Below, in pieces: positions 8,518 through 17,007 of a stretch of DNA of 64,000 nt. Origin of the DNA: Bacteroidota bacterium. GTDB taxonomy: Bacteria > Bacteroidota > JABWAT01. Location: NCBI GenBank assembly GCA_017303995.1, contig JAFLBE010000004.1, positions 62,001-126,000 on the forward strand. Direction: 5' to 3'. A program made the translations under genes and the position numbers. Numbering within the stretch: position 1 is the stretch's first letter; each line of letters starts with the position of its first letter. The notes beneath the pieces are model-generated. The model searched no databases. It was given only the letters and a program-made list of their open reading frames with translations, and was not told the origin of the DNA.

Positions 8518-9264
8518 TCATTTCGGAGCGAGATGCCTTGGGAGCAAATGCCCTTCCATTGACCGGATGTGGTGCTTCATTACATGTTCAATATTGGTCT
8601 GATCGGTTAAACCAAGAATGGAACTTTCTTTCACCAACTGTACCACCACCACCTTCCACTCACCAGAACCCGACAAAATCAGATGATTCTTTTCAAGTTC
8701 AAGTGTTTCGGGATGAAATCTTGACTTGATGTAACCGTTAACAACTTCCCAAACAAAGGGTTTGTAGCAAAAAATGAGATTGGGAAGCAGTTTTTGATCA
8801 TGAAGCATATCAAACTCTTCCCAGGTTTGCTTTTTCGCCAGGTCCTTAACCTGCTTTGCAACCGAAAAATCTTTTTGTCCGACCGAACTGCCCAGATAAA
8901 TTTTAATCACATTGGTGCGGAATTCAGCAGGTTCAAAGAAATATTTTTTAACGATCTGGTTAACATGATTCATCTGATGATGATGATGCCAGATTTTCTC
9001 GTTGATGTGTTCCTTCCACCAATCTTCATGTTCCATGAACTCATATTTGACGAACTCAGGCGGGTATTCCTTTTTACTCAAATAGGAATTCATGCCCAGA
9101 TGCATCACCCTGAAGGATCCCGGTTTAAAATAATTGGGATCAATATGGGGCAGACAGGGAATAATATTTTTTGTGACTTCTGGATTTTGACTGCGAAATG
9201 ATTCAAGTACATCTTCGTACAATTGAACCTGGTCTTCGTACCATTTTTCAAGTTCGGTTAACAT
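8518..9264 (-). CDS. Unrecognised protein, possibly uracil-DNA-glycosylase-like fold
   Basis: A soluble-looking protein of 248 residues with no signal peptide or membrane segment and many aromatic and histidine residues (including IWHHHHQMNH near residue 90). I do not recognise the family. Three segments faintly resemble the uracil-DNA glycosylase superfamily: VMHLGMNSYLSKKEYPP near residue 53 (compare the GxNPS loop), LPNLIFCYKPFVWEVV near residue 160, and a late NHLILSGSGEWKVVVVQL. The catalytic residues are not clearly present, so this is only a suggestion. It lies directly upstream of hppA on the same strand and could share its transcript. Confidence 0.55.
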   Translation of the reverse strand: MLTELEKWYEDQVQLYEDVLESFRSQNPEVTKNIIPCLPHIDPNYFKPGSFRVMHLGMNSYLSKKEYPPEFVKYEFMEHEDWWKEHINEKIWHHHHQMNHVNQIVKKYFFEPAEFRTNVIKIYLGSSVGQKDFSVAKQVKDLAKKQTWEEFDMLHDQKLLPNLIFCYKPFVWEVVNGYIKSRFHPETLELEKNHLILSGSGEWKVVVVQLVKESSILGLTDQTNIEHVMKHHIRSMEGHLLPRHLAPK

Positions 9265-9469
9265 AACTGCCTCCGGGTTTGAACTGAATGCGTACGAATG
9301 TAAAGTAGGAAAAAAATTGTTCCGGAGTAATTAAGAATTGGTTATAAAGGGTGGGAAAATGGCGGATGGCGGACTTCGAATTTTGAAACGATAGTTCTGC
9401 GAAGCAAATTTTTAATTTTGAATTGAAGGCAATAGCTTACACAACTTAATTACCATCTGACTTCTGACT

Positions 9470-10591
9470 TCAAAACTCCCCCATGATCTTAATCATCAGT
9501 TTGAATGATTCATCCGGGCTTGCAACCTGATTTACCGTTCCGGTCATGTATAAATCCTTTTCCGGACAGTAAAAGGCAAATGCTCCAGATAAACCGGAAT
9601 GACCCATGATTTCAGGGATAGGGCTAAAAGGTGAGAAAAACCACGGAAGCTTAAATCTTGAAATTCCAATTCCATATTCCAGCGGAAAGAAAATGTCATT
9701 CCATTGCTGTATATCTTTCAAATCCTTTGCCGGGAAAAACTTTCCTGAGAAAAATGCCCGTAGAAAAATCATAGTTTCGGTTGAAGTTGAAACTATTCCC
9801 CCATCCGGACCAAATGAAACCATCGCTTTGGGAATGTTTAATTCCCGGTTTTCAAAATACAAATTTGCAGGAAGCGTATCTGAACTATCCGAATAAAGAT
9901 AAGTTTGTTTCAAGTTGAGTGGTTTAAACAGAAATTCTGAAAAAACGGTTTTAATCGGAAGCCCAGTTACATTTTCAATTATTTTCCCCAATAACTGATA
10001 ATTTGTATCCGAATAAAAAGCCTTTCCCTTCTCACCCGGTTTAAAATGCGGACTCATTTTTTTTGATTCTGCCAAAACGGTTTCAATAGTCCAGGATTGA
10101 TCTTTGCCGGCAGACAGTTCTTTGACCAGACTGGTGCCATCTGTTTTTTCCTGTTCAAAATAATCGGGCAGGCCAGACGTTTGTGCCATCAGTTGGCCGA
10201 TCGTGATTGAATCTGAATATTCAACGCCATTCAGAACATGCAACCCAAATAGGGCTTCAGGACGGAGATATTTAGATATCTTATCGTCAAGTGAAATTTT
10301 TCCTTCAGAACGAAGCTTTAGAAGAACCGCAGTGATGTATAATTTTGTGGTACTGGCAATAAAATAAGGCTTTTCTGCAGTAAGATTTCCCGCAGAACCA
10401 GTCCAGGAAAAAGAATTGTCCCCTTTTTCAACAGTTGCAACAACGCCGAAGATTTCTTCATTATCCACTGTTTCGCTGAGCAGTTTCTGTAGTTTTATTT
10501 CAGCAGGAATTTCTTTTGTTGAACTGCAGGAAGTAATATAAAGACCGAGGATAAGGGCGGGGAAAATATATTTTTTCAATTTGAATCCCAT
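9470..10591 (-). CDS. Serine hydrolase lipoprotein, beta-lactamase/PBP family
   Basis: A 373-residue member of the class C beta-lactamase / penicillin-binding-protein-like serine hydrolases. The N-terminus is a lipoprotein signal ending LGLYITSC, so the enzyme is probably anchored in a membrane facing the periplasm or outside. The SxxK catalytic motif is STTK near residues 80-83, the YxN motif is YSDTN near 193-197, and a C-terminal HSG triad (MGHSGLSG) is present. Members include D-aminopeptidases, esterases and peptidoglycan hydrolases, so the substrate is open. The gene is isolated, with repeats on both sides. Confidence 0.85.
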   Translation of the reverse strand: MGFKLKKYIFPALILGLYITSCSSTKEIPAEIKLQKLLSETVDNEEIFGVVATVEKGDNSFSWTGSAGNLTAEKPYFIASTTKLYITAVLLKLRSEGKISLDDKISKYLRPEALFGLHVLNGVEYSDSITIGQLMAQTSGLPDYFEQEKTDGTSLVKELSAGKDQSWTIETVLAESKKMSPHFKPGEKGKAFYSDTNYQLLGKIIENVTGLPIKTVFSEFLFKPLNLKQTYLYSDSSDTLPANLYFENRELNIPKAMVSFGPDGGIVSTSTETMIFLRAFFSGKFFPAKDLKDIQQWNDIFFPLEYGIGISRFKLPWFFSPFSPIPEIMGHSGLSGAFAFYCPEKDLYMTGTVNQVASPDESFKLMIKIMGEF

Positions 10592-10597
10592 TTTTCA

Positions 10598-10605
10598 CAA
10601 AACTA
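10598..10605 (-). promoter_or_regulatory. Candidate -7 box TAGTTTTG for the serine hydrolase
   Basis: Read on the minus strand this is TAGTTTTG, matching TANNTTTG, ending 6 nt before the ATG at 10591. A good -33 TTG is not visible, so the call is tentative. Confidence 0.3.
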
Positions 10606-10740
10606 GGAATTGGATTCCAGATATTGATTATGAAATGGATGAAAAGAATATTGAAGGGAATGAATTAATTGATTTACAGTATAAAATGACGAATGGCGGA
10701 TGGAGGATATCGAGTTGCTGATAGCGAATTTTGACTGGAA

Positions 10741-10818
10741 TATAATGTCACCCCTTCGGGGTTTTTATTACTTTGTTATTGGTTTGCTATAATCATGTCA
10801 GCCCGTTGGGCTTTTAAG
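10741..10818. repeat. Dispersed repeat F, copy 1 (CACCCCTTCGGGG ... CTATAATCATGTCAGCC)
   Basis: The unit has a CCCCTTCGGGG hairpin, a variable middle, then GCTATAATCATGTCAGCCC and a GCCCGTTGGGC hairpin. Copies 2 and 3 are at 16865-16938 and 38631-38733. All three lie between genes and next to TTTTGAATT-type text. Confidence 0.75.
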
Positions 10819-10835
10819 GTAAATTTGAGTTTTAT

Positions 10836-10960
10836 TTCCCTTCCTTTTCACAAAGGAGGGGTGGCGAAGCCGGGTTGGTTTGGCTGTTAACTTAAATCCA
10901 AACGAAAACCACCCCATCAGTCTTACGACTGATTTCCCCTCCTTAAAAAGGAGGGGAAAT
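10836..10960. repeat. Dispersed palindromic element E, full copy 1
   Basis: About 125 bp made of four hairpins: an AAAGGAGGGG hairpin, GGCGAAGCC, then GGTTGGTTTGG paired across a 20-nt middle with AAAACCACCCC, then CAGTCTTACGACTG, and a closing CCCCTCCTTAAAAAGGAGGGG hairpin. The whole unit is present in the opposite orientation at 53012-53140. Half copies lie at 2693-2738 and 4159-4195. It resembles REP/BIME-type elements; no transposase is linked. Confidence 0.75.
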
Positions 10961-10993
10961 CAATTCTTCCATGAAACAAATTTGCTTTATTTA

Positions 10994-11075
10994 CAGGATT
11001 TCTCTTATAACTCATAACATGTAACTTGTCACCCCGAAAGCGCTCGGGATCATCGCTTCGCTCGACTTTCCACTG
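10994..11075. repeat. TAACTCATAACATGTAACTT text plus CACCCCGAAAGCGCTCGGG phrase
   Basis: This closes the 489-bp gene-free stretch 10592-11080 between the serine hydrolase and uvrA. Besides the two elements listed separately it holds TAACTCATAACATGTAACTT and the phrase CCCGAAAGCGCTCGGGATC, which is close to CCCGAACGCTTTCGGGATC at about 18600. No gene is visible. Confidence 0.5.
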
Positions 11076-11080
11076 TCAAC

Positions 11081-13879
11081 CTATTTCCCCAAATAGTCCC
11101 GAAGGTATTTTCCGGTGAAACTTGCGGGATTTTCAGCGACTTGCTCTGGAGTTCCTATTGCTACAATTTGTCCGCCTTCGTCGCCACCTTCCGGACCCAG
11201 ATCAATAATCCAGTCAGCACATTTAATAACTTCAAGATTATGTTCAATCACAATTACGCCGTGTCCATGCTCGATTAATCGCTGGAAACAATCGATGAGT
11301 TTACCAATGTCTTCAAAATGAAGTCCGGTTGTGGGTTCATCGAAAAAGAAAAGTGTAGGTTCATCGCGTTCTTCGGTGAGATGGCTTGCCAGTTTTAAAC
11401 GTTGAGCTTCACCACCCGAAAGTGTTGAGGCACTTTGTCCGAGTCTGAGGTACCCCAATCCAACATCCATCAGAATCTGAAGTTTCTGCTTTGTTCGCTT
11501 ATGTTTGGTGAAAAACCCGAGACTTTCTTCAACCGTCATGTTCAAAATGTCGGCGATATTCTTTCCGTTCAGCCTGACTTCCAGAACTTCCTTTTTAAAC
11601 CGTTTTCCGTTGCAGGATTCACAAATCAGCTGAACATCAGCCAAAAACTGCATTTCAATGGTTTGGATTCCGTCACCAGAACAGGCTTCACAACGGCCAC
11701 CGGGCACATTGAAACTGAACGTTCCGGGCGTATAATTTCTGAGTTCTGCCTGTGGAAGCGAGGCAAATGTATTCCGGATGTCATCGTAAATCTTGAGATA
11801 CGTTACCGGATTTGATCTTGGTGTTTTACCAATCGGCGACTGATCAACCATTTCAACATGCTGAATATGTTCAGTGCCGAACATGGTCTGATACCGGCCT
11901 ATTTTATCGTTGTAACCGCCACGTTCCTTTTTCAGCGCAGCATAGACAATCGAATGAACCAAGGTTGATTTTCCGGAACCTGAAACGCCTGTCACACAGA
12001 CAAAATTTCTCAGCGGAATGTCAACGGTTAACCGTTTCAGATTATTCTGCATGGCACCCTGAACGGTTAAAACCAGGGGTGAAGGTGGTCTTCTGACTTC
12101 AGGAACGGGAATTTTTTTTCTGCCGGAAAGATACAAACCGGTCAGGGAGGTTTCATGCTTCAGCAACTCCGGCAGCGTTCCAGAAAAAACAACTTCACCA
12201 CCATGTTCGCCTGCTTTTGGACCCATATCCACAATGTGATCGGCAGCCATCATGATTTCAGAGTCGTGTTCTACGACTAAAACCGTATTTCCGATTTTCT
12301 GCAAAGCTTTCAAAATCGTAATCAGACGTTCACTGTCACGCTGATGAAGACCGATAGACGGTTCATCGAGAATATATAAAGACCCGACAAGAGAACTTCC
12401 CAGACTCGTGGCCAGATTGATCCGTTGTGATTCACCACCTGAAAGCGAGTTGGAGAGCCGGTTCAGTGTGAGGTAATGCAACCCAACATCATTCAGATAC
12501 TTCAACCGTTTTTTCAGTTCGTATAGAATCGTTTTTGCGATTTCATTTTCATACTCTGATAAGTGAAGCTCAGTTACCCAGGTGAAGGCAGTTCTGATTG
12601 TTTTTTGGGTAATATCGTGAATCGTTTTTTCGTGGATGCGGATGTAAAGCGCATCAGGGCGCACACGGCTTCCCTGACAGGTTGGGCAGGTTGTAAATCC
12701 TCTGTAGCGGCTTAGTAAAACCCGGTAATGAATTTTGTATGCTTTTTCTTTCAGTTCATTGAAAAACCCGTCAATACCAATAAAGCCTTTCCCACCTTTT
12801 TTCACCTTTTGTTTCTGGTCTTCATCCAGCAAAAACCACGGCGTTGAAAGTGAAATGCCTTCTTTCCGGCAAAAATCAAGAAGTTGAGTCTGATAATGGA
12901 AGTGAACCGGAGTTGTAAACGGGTGAATGGTTCCTTCAGATAACGATTTTGTTGTATCCGGAATTACCAGATCAAGATCGATGCCCATGGTATTTCCAAA
13001 ACCCTGACATTCAGGGCAGGCACCATACGGATTATTGAAACTGAACATCTGCGGCTCAGGTTCAACGTAAGTAAGCTTACACGAGGCACACTCAAATAAT
13101 TCAGAAAATAAAACCGTTTCTCCGCCTAAAACACGAACCGCACAACGACCCATTCCTTCACGCATTGCTGTTTCGGCAGAATCTGTAAAACGGGAATCAT
13201 CAAAACTATCATCACTGACTTTAATTCTGTCAACCAGGACGAAAATGTCATCCTTTTTGGATTTCACCTTTTTCGTTTCATTGAGATCAATGACTTCTTC
13301 ACCAACAACAATTCTGAAAAAACCACGGTCTCGCAACACATCAAGTTCAGCATCAAGATTCTTACCTTTATGCTCATGCAGCGGAAACATAAGATAGGCT
13401 TTTGCTTCCATCGGAAGTGTTTTCAGAAAATCAACTACATGTTTGGGAGAGTTTTTGATCACTTCCTTTCCGCAACCGGTACAGAATGTATGTCCGATCC
13501 GGGAAAAAAGAAGTCTGAGGTAGTCGTAAATTTCAGTGGTTGTACCAACTGTTGAACGGGGATTCCGGGTATTCGTTTTTTGCTGGATAGCCATTGCCGG
13601 AGAAATACCCTGAATGAAATCGACATCGGGCTTTTCCATTCTCGAAAGAAATTGGCGGGCATAAGCACTCAAGGATTCAACATACCGGCGGTGACCTTCG
13701 GCATATAAGGTGTCAAAAGCAAGCGAAGATTTGCCTGATCCTGAAACTCCCGTCACCACAATAAATTTATTTCTCGGAAGTTCGAGATCAATATTCTTTA
13801 AATTATGAACCCGAGCACCATGAATAATGATGTTGGATTTCTTTACCGGGGATTTTTGGGGTTCAGTCGTCGTATTCAT
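11081..13879 (-). CDS. uvrA: Excinuclease ABC subunit UvrA
   Basis: The damage-recognition ATPase of nucleotide excision repair; as a dimer it loads UvrB on lesions. The 932-residue protein has two ABC ATPase halves. The first has Walker A GVSGSGKSS at residues 44-52 and signature LSGGESQRI; the second repeats GVSGSGKST and LSGGEAQRL. Both structural zinc modules are present: CASCKLTY with CPECQGFG in the first half and CEACSGDG with CESCNGKRF in the second. DEPSIGLH and DEPTTGLH are the Walker B/D-loop segments. Length is typical. It is a single gene with no uvrB or uvrC nearby. Confidence 0.97.
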   Translation of the reverse strand: MNTTTEPQKSPVKKSNIIIHGARVHNLKNIDLELPRNKFIVVTGVSGSGKSSLAFDTLYAEGHRRYVESLSAYARQFLSRMEKPDVDFIQGISPAMAIQQKTNTRNPRSTVGTTTEIYDYLRLLFSRIGHTFCTGCGKEVIKNSPKHVVDFLKTLPMEAKAYLMFPLHEHKGKNLDAELDVLRDRGFFRIVVGEEVIDLNETKKVKSKKDDIFVLVDRIKVSDDSFDDSRFTDSAETAMREGMGRCAVRVLGGETVLFSELFECASCKLTYVEPEPQMFSFNNPYGACPECQGFGNTMGIDLDLVIPDTTKSLSEGTIHPFTTPVHFHYQTQLLDFCRKEGISLSTPWFLLDEDQKQKVKKGGKGFIGIDGFFNELKEKAYKIHYRVLLSRYRGFTTCPTCQGSRVRPDALYIRIHEKTIHDITQKTIRTAFTWVTELHLSEYENEIAKTILYELKKRLKYLNDVGLHYLTLNRLSNSLSGGESQRINLATSLGSSLVGSLYILDEPSIGLHQRDSERLITILKALQKIGNTVLVVEHDSEIMMAADHIVDMGPKAGEHGGEVVFSGTLPELLKHETSLTGLYLSGRKKIPVPEVRRPPSPLVLTVQGAMQNNLKRLTVDIPLRNFVCVTGVSGSGKSTLVHSIVYAALKKERGGYNDKIGRYQTMFGTEHIQHVEMVDQSPIGKTPRSNPVTYLKIYDDIRNTFASLPQAELRNYTPGTFSFNVPGGRCEACSGDGIQTIEMQFLADVQLICESCNGKRFKKEVLEVRLNGKNIADILNMTVEESLGFFTKHKRTKQKLQILMDVGLGYLRLGQSASTLSGGEAQRLKLASHLTEERDEPTLFFFDEPTTGLHFEDIGKLIDCFQRLIEHGHGVIVIEHNLEVIKCADWIIDLGPEGGDEGGQIVAIGTPEQVAENPASFTGKYLRDYLGK

Positions 13880-14072
13880 AGCTCACTAAAACGTAATCCG
13901 GTGAAGATAGGTTTCTGAACTCACAATAAAAAGACGAACAGAAGAAAAGGAAACTTCAAAAGGATTGCAAATAATCACCATCAGAAATCAAGATCATGGA
14001 TTCTTACTGTTGACAGTTTAGGTAAATTAAACCACTTTGGTATTTTATTTCTTCAAGCCAACAGGTCGTCAC

Positions 14073-15434
14073 ATGAAATCCCGGCAAATAATTTTCCTTC
14101 TTTTGCTCATCTCTGCCCTTTCTGCAGTTTCATGCAAGGAAAGCTCCAACCCTGCGGGGTCGGAACCGTTTGTATTCATTCCGGGTCCGGTTATCCCAAC
14201 CGAAAATATCATCATGTATGAAATTCTGGTGAGGAACTTCAGTCAGGCCGGTACTTTTAGTGGAATCATACCCAGACTTGATACTCTTAAAGCCATGGGA
14301 ATCAATACCGTTTGGCTGATGCCGATCCACCCGGTCGGACAAATCAAAAAGAATGGAACTTATGGTTCACCCTATGCAGTGAAAAATTATACGGCTGTTA
14401 ATTCTGAGTTCGGAACCCTGACCGATTTTAAAATTCTGGTGAATGAATGCCACAAAAGAGATATGGCTCTGGTCATAGACTGGGTTGCCAATCATACCGC
14501 CTGGGATAATCCCTGGATTACTGCCCACAAAAATTGGTACACACAAGATGGAGCCGGAAATATTATCATCCCGGCCGGAACAAACTGGGCAGATGTTGCA
14601 GATTTAAATTTTTCAAATGCAGACATGCGCCGTGAAATGATCAGCTCAATGAAATACTGGATCACCAACGCTGGCATTGACGGATTCAGGTGCGATGCGG
14701 CAGACATGGTTCCTGATGATTTCTGGAAACAAGCCATTGACTCATTAAAAAAGGTAAAAAACAATCTTATTCTCCTGGCGGAAGGTGCTAATTCAACCCA
14801 TTTTTTAAGCGGATTTAAACTGAATTACAGTTGGGATTTTTATGGTAATCTGAAAAATGTTTTCAAAAACGGTTATTCTGCTACCAATTTAACCAGTTCC
14901 GACAAAAATGAACGTTCAGCTCTACCATTGGACTGTTTCAAACTCAGATTCACAACCAATCATGATGAAACGTCATGGGACGCACCACCACCGTTCCTTT
15001 TTGGAGGGATTCCGGGTGCTCAGGCTGCATCTGCTGCAACACTGGCTTATGGCAGTGTTCCATTATTATATAACGGCCAGGAAACGGGTGTTTCAGTAAC
15101 CCAGAATATTTTCGAGAAAAGTGTTATCGACTGGACGAAAAACCGATCCATGCAAACTTACTACCGGCAACTTTTAAGCTTTTACAAAAACAGTACGGCG
15201 GTAAAATCCGGCACGATTGAAAGTTTTTCAACCACACATGTTCTGCGCATAAAACGAACAACATCAGCTGAAACCGTCATTTTCATAGTTAATGTTCGGA
15301 ATTCAACCCAACCCATTTCATTTCCGGCCGGACTTCGGTCAATAGCCTGGAAAAACGTGTTGACCGACCAGAATTTTTCTGATTTTGACGGAAATTTAAG
15401 TCCGTACGGCGTGATGATTTTGCAGGCAGAATAA
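14073..15434 (+). CDS. Exported GH13 alpha-amylase family lipoprotein
   Basis: A glycoside hydrolase family 13 enzyme expected to cleave alpha-glucans outside the cytoplasm, 453 residues. I start at the ATG at 14073 because it gives a clean lipoprotein signal ending LSAVSC (Cys21); the frame is open 12 codons further upstream but those residues spoil the signal. All four GH13 regions are visible: DWVANHT (136-142), GFRCDAAD (204-211, nucleophile Asp208), LAEGA (acid/base Glu237) and FTTNHDE (293-299, Asp298). A small C-terminal beta domain follows from about residue 375. Activity (amylase, cyclomaltodextrinase or other) cannot be settled. It is not linked to the LacI/TonB cluster 20 kb away. 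Confidence 0.87.
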   Translation: MKSRQIIFLLLLISALSAVSCKESSNPAGSEPFVFIPGPVIPTENIIMYEILVRNFSQAGTFSGIIPRLDTLKAMGINTVWLMPIHPVGQIKKNGTYGSPYAVKNYTAVNSEFGTLTDFKILVNECHKRDMALVIDWVANHTAWDNPWITAHKNWYTQDGAGNIIIPAGTNWADVADLNFSNADMRREMISSMKYWITNAGIDGFRCDAADMVPDDFWKQAIDSLKKVKNNLILLAEGANSTHFLSGFKLNYSWDFYGNLKNVFKNGYSATNLTSSDKNERSALPLDCFKLRFTTNHDETSWDAPPPFLFGGIPGAQAASAATLAYGSVPLLYNGQETGVSVTQNIFEKSVIDWTKNRSMQTYYRQLLSFYKNSTAVKSGTIESFSTTHVLRIKRTTSAETVIFIVNVRNSTQPISFPAGLRSIAWKNVLTDQNFSDFDGNLSPYGVMILQAE

Positions 15435-15473
15435 AACAAACCAAATCTTGTTACATTTTTCGCATGCACGATC

Positions 15474-15504
15474 TTGCTTTAGGGTAAAAACGGGTCTATA
15501 TTTG
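15474..15504 (+). promoter_or_regulatory. Bacteroidetes-type promoter of rpsT
   Basis: TTG at 15474-15476 and TATATTTG at 15497-15504 are separated by exactly 20 nt, matching the -33 TTG / -7 TANNTTTG promoter of Bacteroidetes. The rpsT ATG lies 34 nt after the -7 box. Confidence 0.7.
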
Positions 15505-15538
15505 CAGTTCATTTTTCGGAACGAAGCAGGAAACACAA

Positions 15539-15790
15539 ATGCCAAGTCATAAATCAGCAAAAAAACGCATGCGCCAAACCATTAAGCGGAACGAAGCAAA
15601 CCGTTCTGATATTGGCGAAATGAGAACAGCGATTAAAAAGGTTCTTACCCTTGAAGATAAAGCTAAGGGACCTGAGATTCTCAGTTCAACCTTTTCAGTA
15701 ATCGACAAGCTGGCCAAAAAAGGTTTGATCCATAAGAACAATGCGGCTCATAAAAAAGCCCGGATTGCTTCCCACGTCAACAGTCTTTAA
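15539..15790 (+). CDS. rpsT: 30S ribosomal protein S20
   Basis: A primary 16S rRNA-binding protein of the small subunit, 83 residues, the usual size. The N-terminus MPSHKSAKKRMRQTIKRNEANRS and the late HKNNAAHKKARIAS are characteristic. AGGAAAC lies upstream of the ATG as a weak ribosome binding site. It is a one-gene unit bounded by its own promoter and a strong terminator. Confidence 0.97.
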   Translation: MPSHKSAKKRMRQTIKRNEANRSDIGEMRTAIKKVLTLEDKAKGPEILSSTFSVIDKLAKKGLIHKNNAAHKKARIASHVNSL

Positions 15791-15805
15791 TTGATTTTTC
15801 AATAG

Positions 15806-15843
15806 TAAAAAAAGACTTGCTGCATGCAGCAAGTCTTTTTTTA
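15806..15843 (+). terminator. Rho-independent terminator after rpsT
   Basis: GACTTGCTGCATGCAGCAAG is the core of a 22-bp perfect palindrome (15814-15835) flanked by an A-run on the left and T-run on the right, so it can work in both directions. It separates rpsT from the EamA gene. Confidence 0.9.
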
Positions 15844-15868
15844 TTTTTAGCCCTTTCCCCTTTTCCCC

Positions 15869-16780
15869 ATGACAACACCATCTGTTAACTCATACCGGGG
15901 AGTCCTTTACGTTTTGCTGGCAGCCTTTTTCTGGGGCATCAGCGGAACCGTTGCTCAATTTCTTTTTTCCCAAAACATTAAAGTCATGCAGGTTGTCCAA
16001 ACCCGGTCAACTTTTGCGTTTTTATTCTTTCTGTTGGTTTTGGCCGTTGTTCGTCCGGTTTCATTGAAGCCCGATTTTAAGAAGATAGGCTGGTATCTGG
16101 CAGCAGGAATCATCGGGGTTGGATTTTCAAACTTCACCTATTACTACACGATTAATGTGTCATCTGTCGGAACTGCAATTATTCTGCAGTACACAGCGCC
16201 CGTCATTGTCATGGTCTATGGTATTCTTAGCCGTGATGAACAGGCAAGCTGGATGAAATGGGCCGCTTTGGCTGTAAGTTTGGCTGGATGTATTTTGGCA
16301 GTAGGAGCCGGTTCGTCTGATTTGCTGAATGCAGGTCCGCTTGCAGTTACGATTGGGATTGCTTCGGCGTTTTGCTTTGCGGCAATGGGTGTTATCGGGA
16401 GACAATTAAACCGCCATTCCGGTTCTGATTTGTGGCAAAATTTGGTTTATACCATGATGTTTGCTGCACTTTTCTGGGCAATTCTTCAACCGCCTACTGA
16501 TTGGCCGTCCTGGAATCTTACCCCTTCTGACTGGGGAATTCTTGGGGTTTTCAGTTTAATTTCTGTCGTACTCCCGTATCTTTTTTTCTACCTCGGACTC
16601 AAATTCCTTCCACCGTCAACGGTTCTTATTATTTCAACGTTTGAACCGGTTACGGCAATCATCAGCGCATGGATTTTTCTCGGGGAAGCAATGTCTGGGA
16701 TTCAAATAGTTGGCGCAGGATTTGTAATTTCTGCCATCGTAATTCTAGGCATCGAAAACCGGCAAGCAAGCAGAGGGTAA
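15869..16780 (+). CDS. EamA-family (DMT superfamily) transporter
   Basis: A 303-residue inner membrane protein with ten hydrophobic segments in two EamA repeats (about residues 10-140 and 155-295). This is the drug/metabolite transporter layout of amino acid, nucleobase or sugar exporters. The first repeat has the usual FWGISG and TRSTFAFLF; the second ends with FEPVTAIISAWIFLGE, a typical EamA segment. The substrate is unknown. The ATG follows the rpsT terminator by only 25 bases and has no clear ribosome binding site, so it may be read from a very short leader. Confidence 0.87.
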   Translation: MTTPSVNSYRGVLYVLLAAFFWGISGTVAQFLFSQNIKVMQVVQTRSTFAFLFFLLVLAVVRPVSLKPDFKKIGWYLAAGIIGVGFSNFTYYYTINVSSVGTAIILQYTAPVIVMVYGILSRDEQASWMKWAALAVSLAGCILAVGAGSSDLLNAGPLAVTIGIASAFCFAAMGVIGRQLNRHSGSDLWQNLVYTMMFAALFWAILQPPTDWPSWNLTPSDWGILGVFSLISVVLPYLFFYLGLKFLPPSTVLIISTFEPVTAIISAWIFLGEAMSGIQIVGAGFVISAIVILGIENRQASRG

Positions 16781-16785
16781 GTTCT

Positions 16786-16985
16786 GAATTTTGAATTATG
16801 AATTTTAAATTTCGAGTATTGTTTTTATTCGGCTTGTAAAATACCCTTAAATAATCCCATTGCATCATGTCACCCCTTCGGGGTTTTAATCCGGTTCCGA
16901 TACTGATTTTCTATAATCATGCCAGCCTTACAGGCTTAACATACATAATTCCAATTTTGACTTAATTTGTCTAGATTTCAATTCT
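16786..16985. repeat. TTTTGAATTATGAATTTT text and dispersed repeat F, copy 2
   Basis: GAATTTTGAATTATGAATTT words start at 16787. Copy 2 of element F (CACCCCTTCGGGG, CTATAATCATGCCAGCC, then a CCTTACAGG hairpin) is at 16865-16938. No gene is visible between the transporter and the convergent oxidoreductase. Confidence 0.65.
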
Positions 16986-17007
16986 AAAATCCACGTACCA
17001 CATACCA

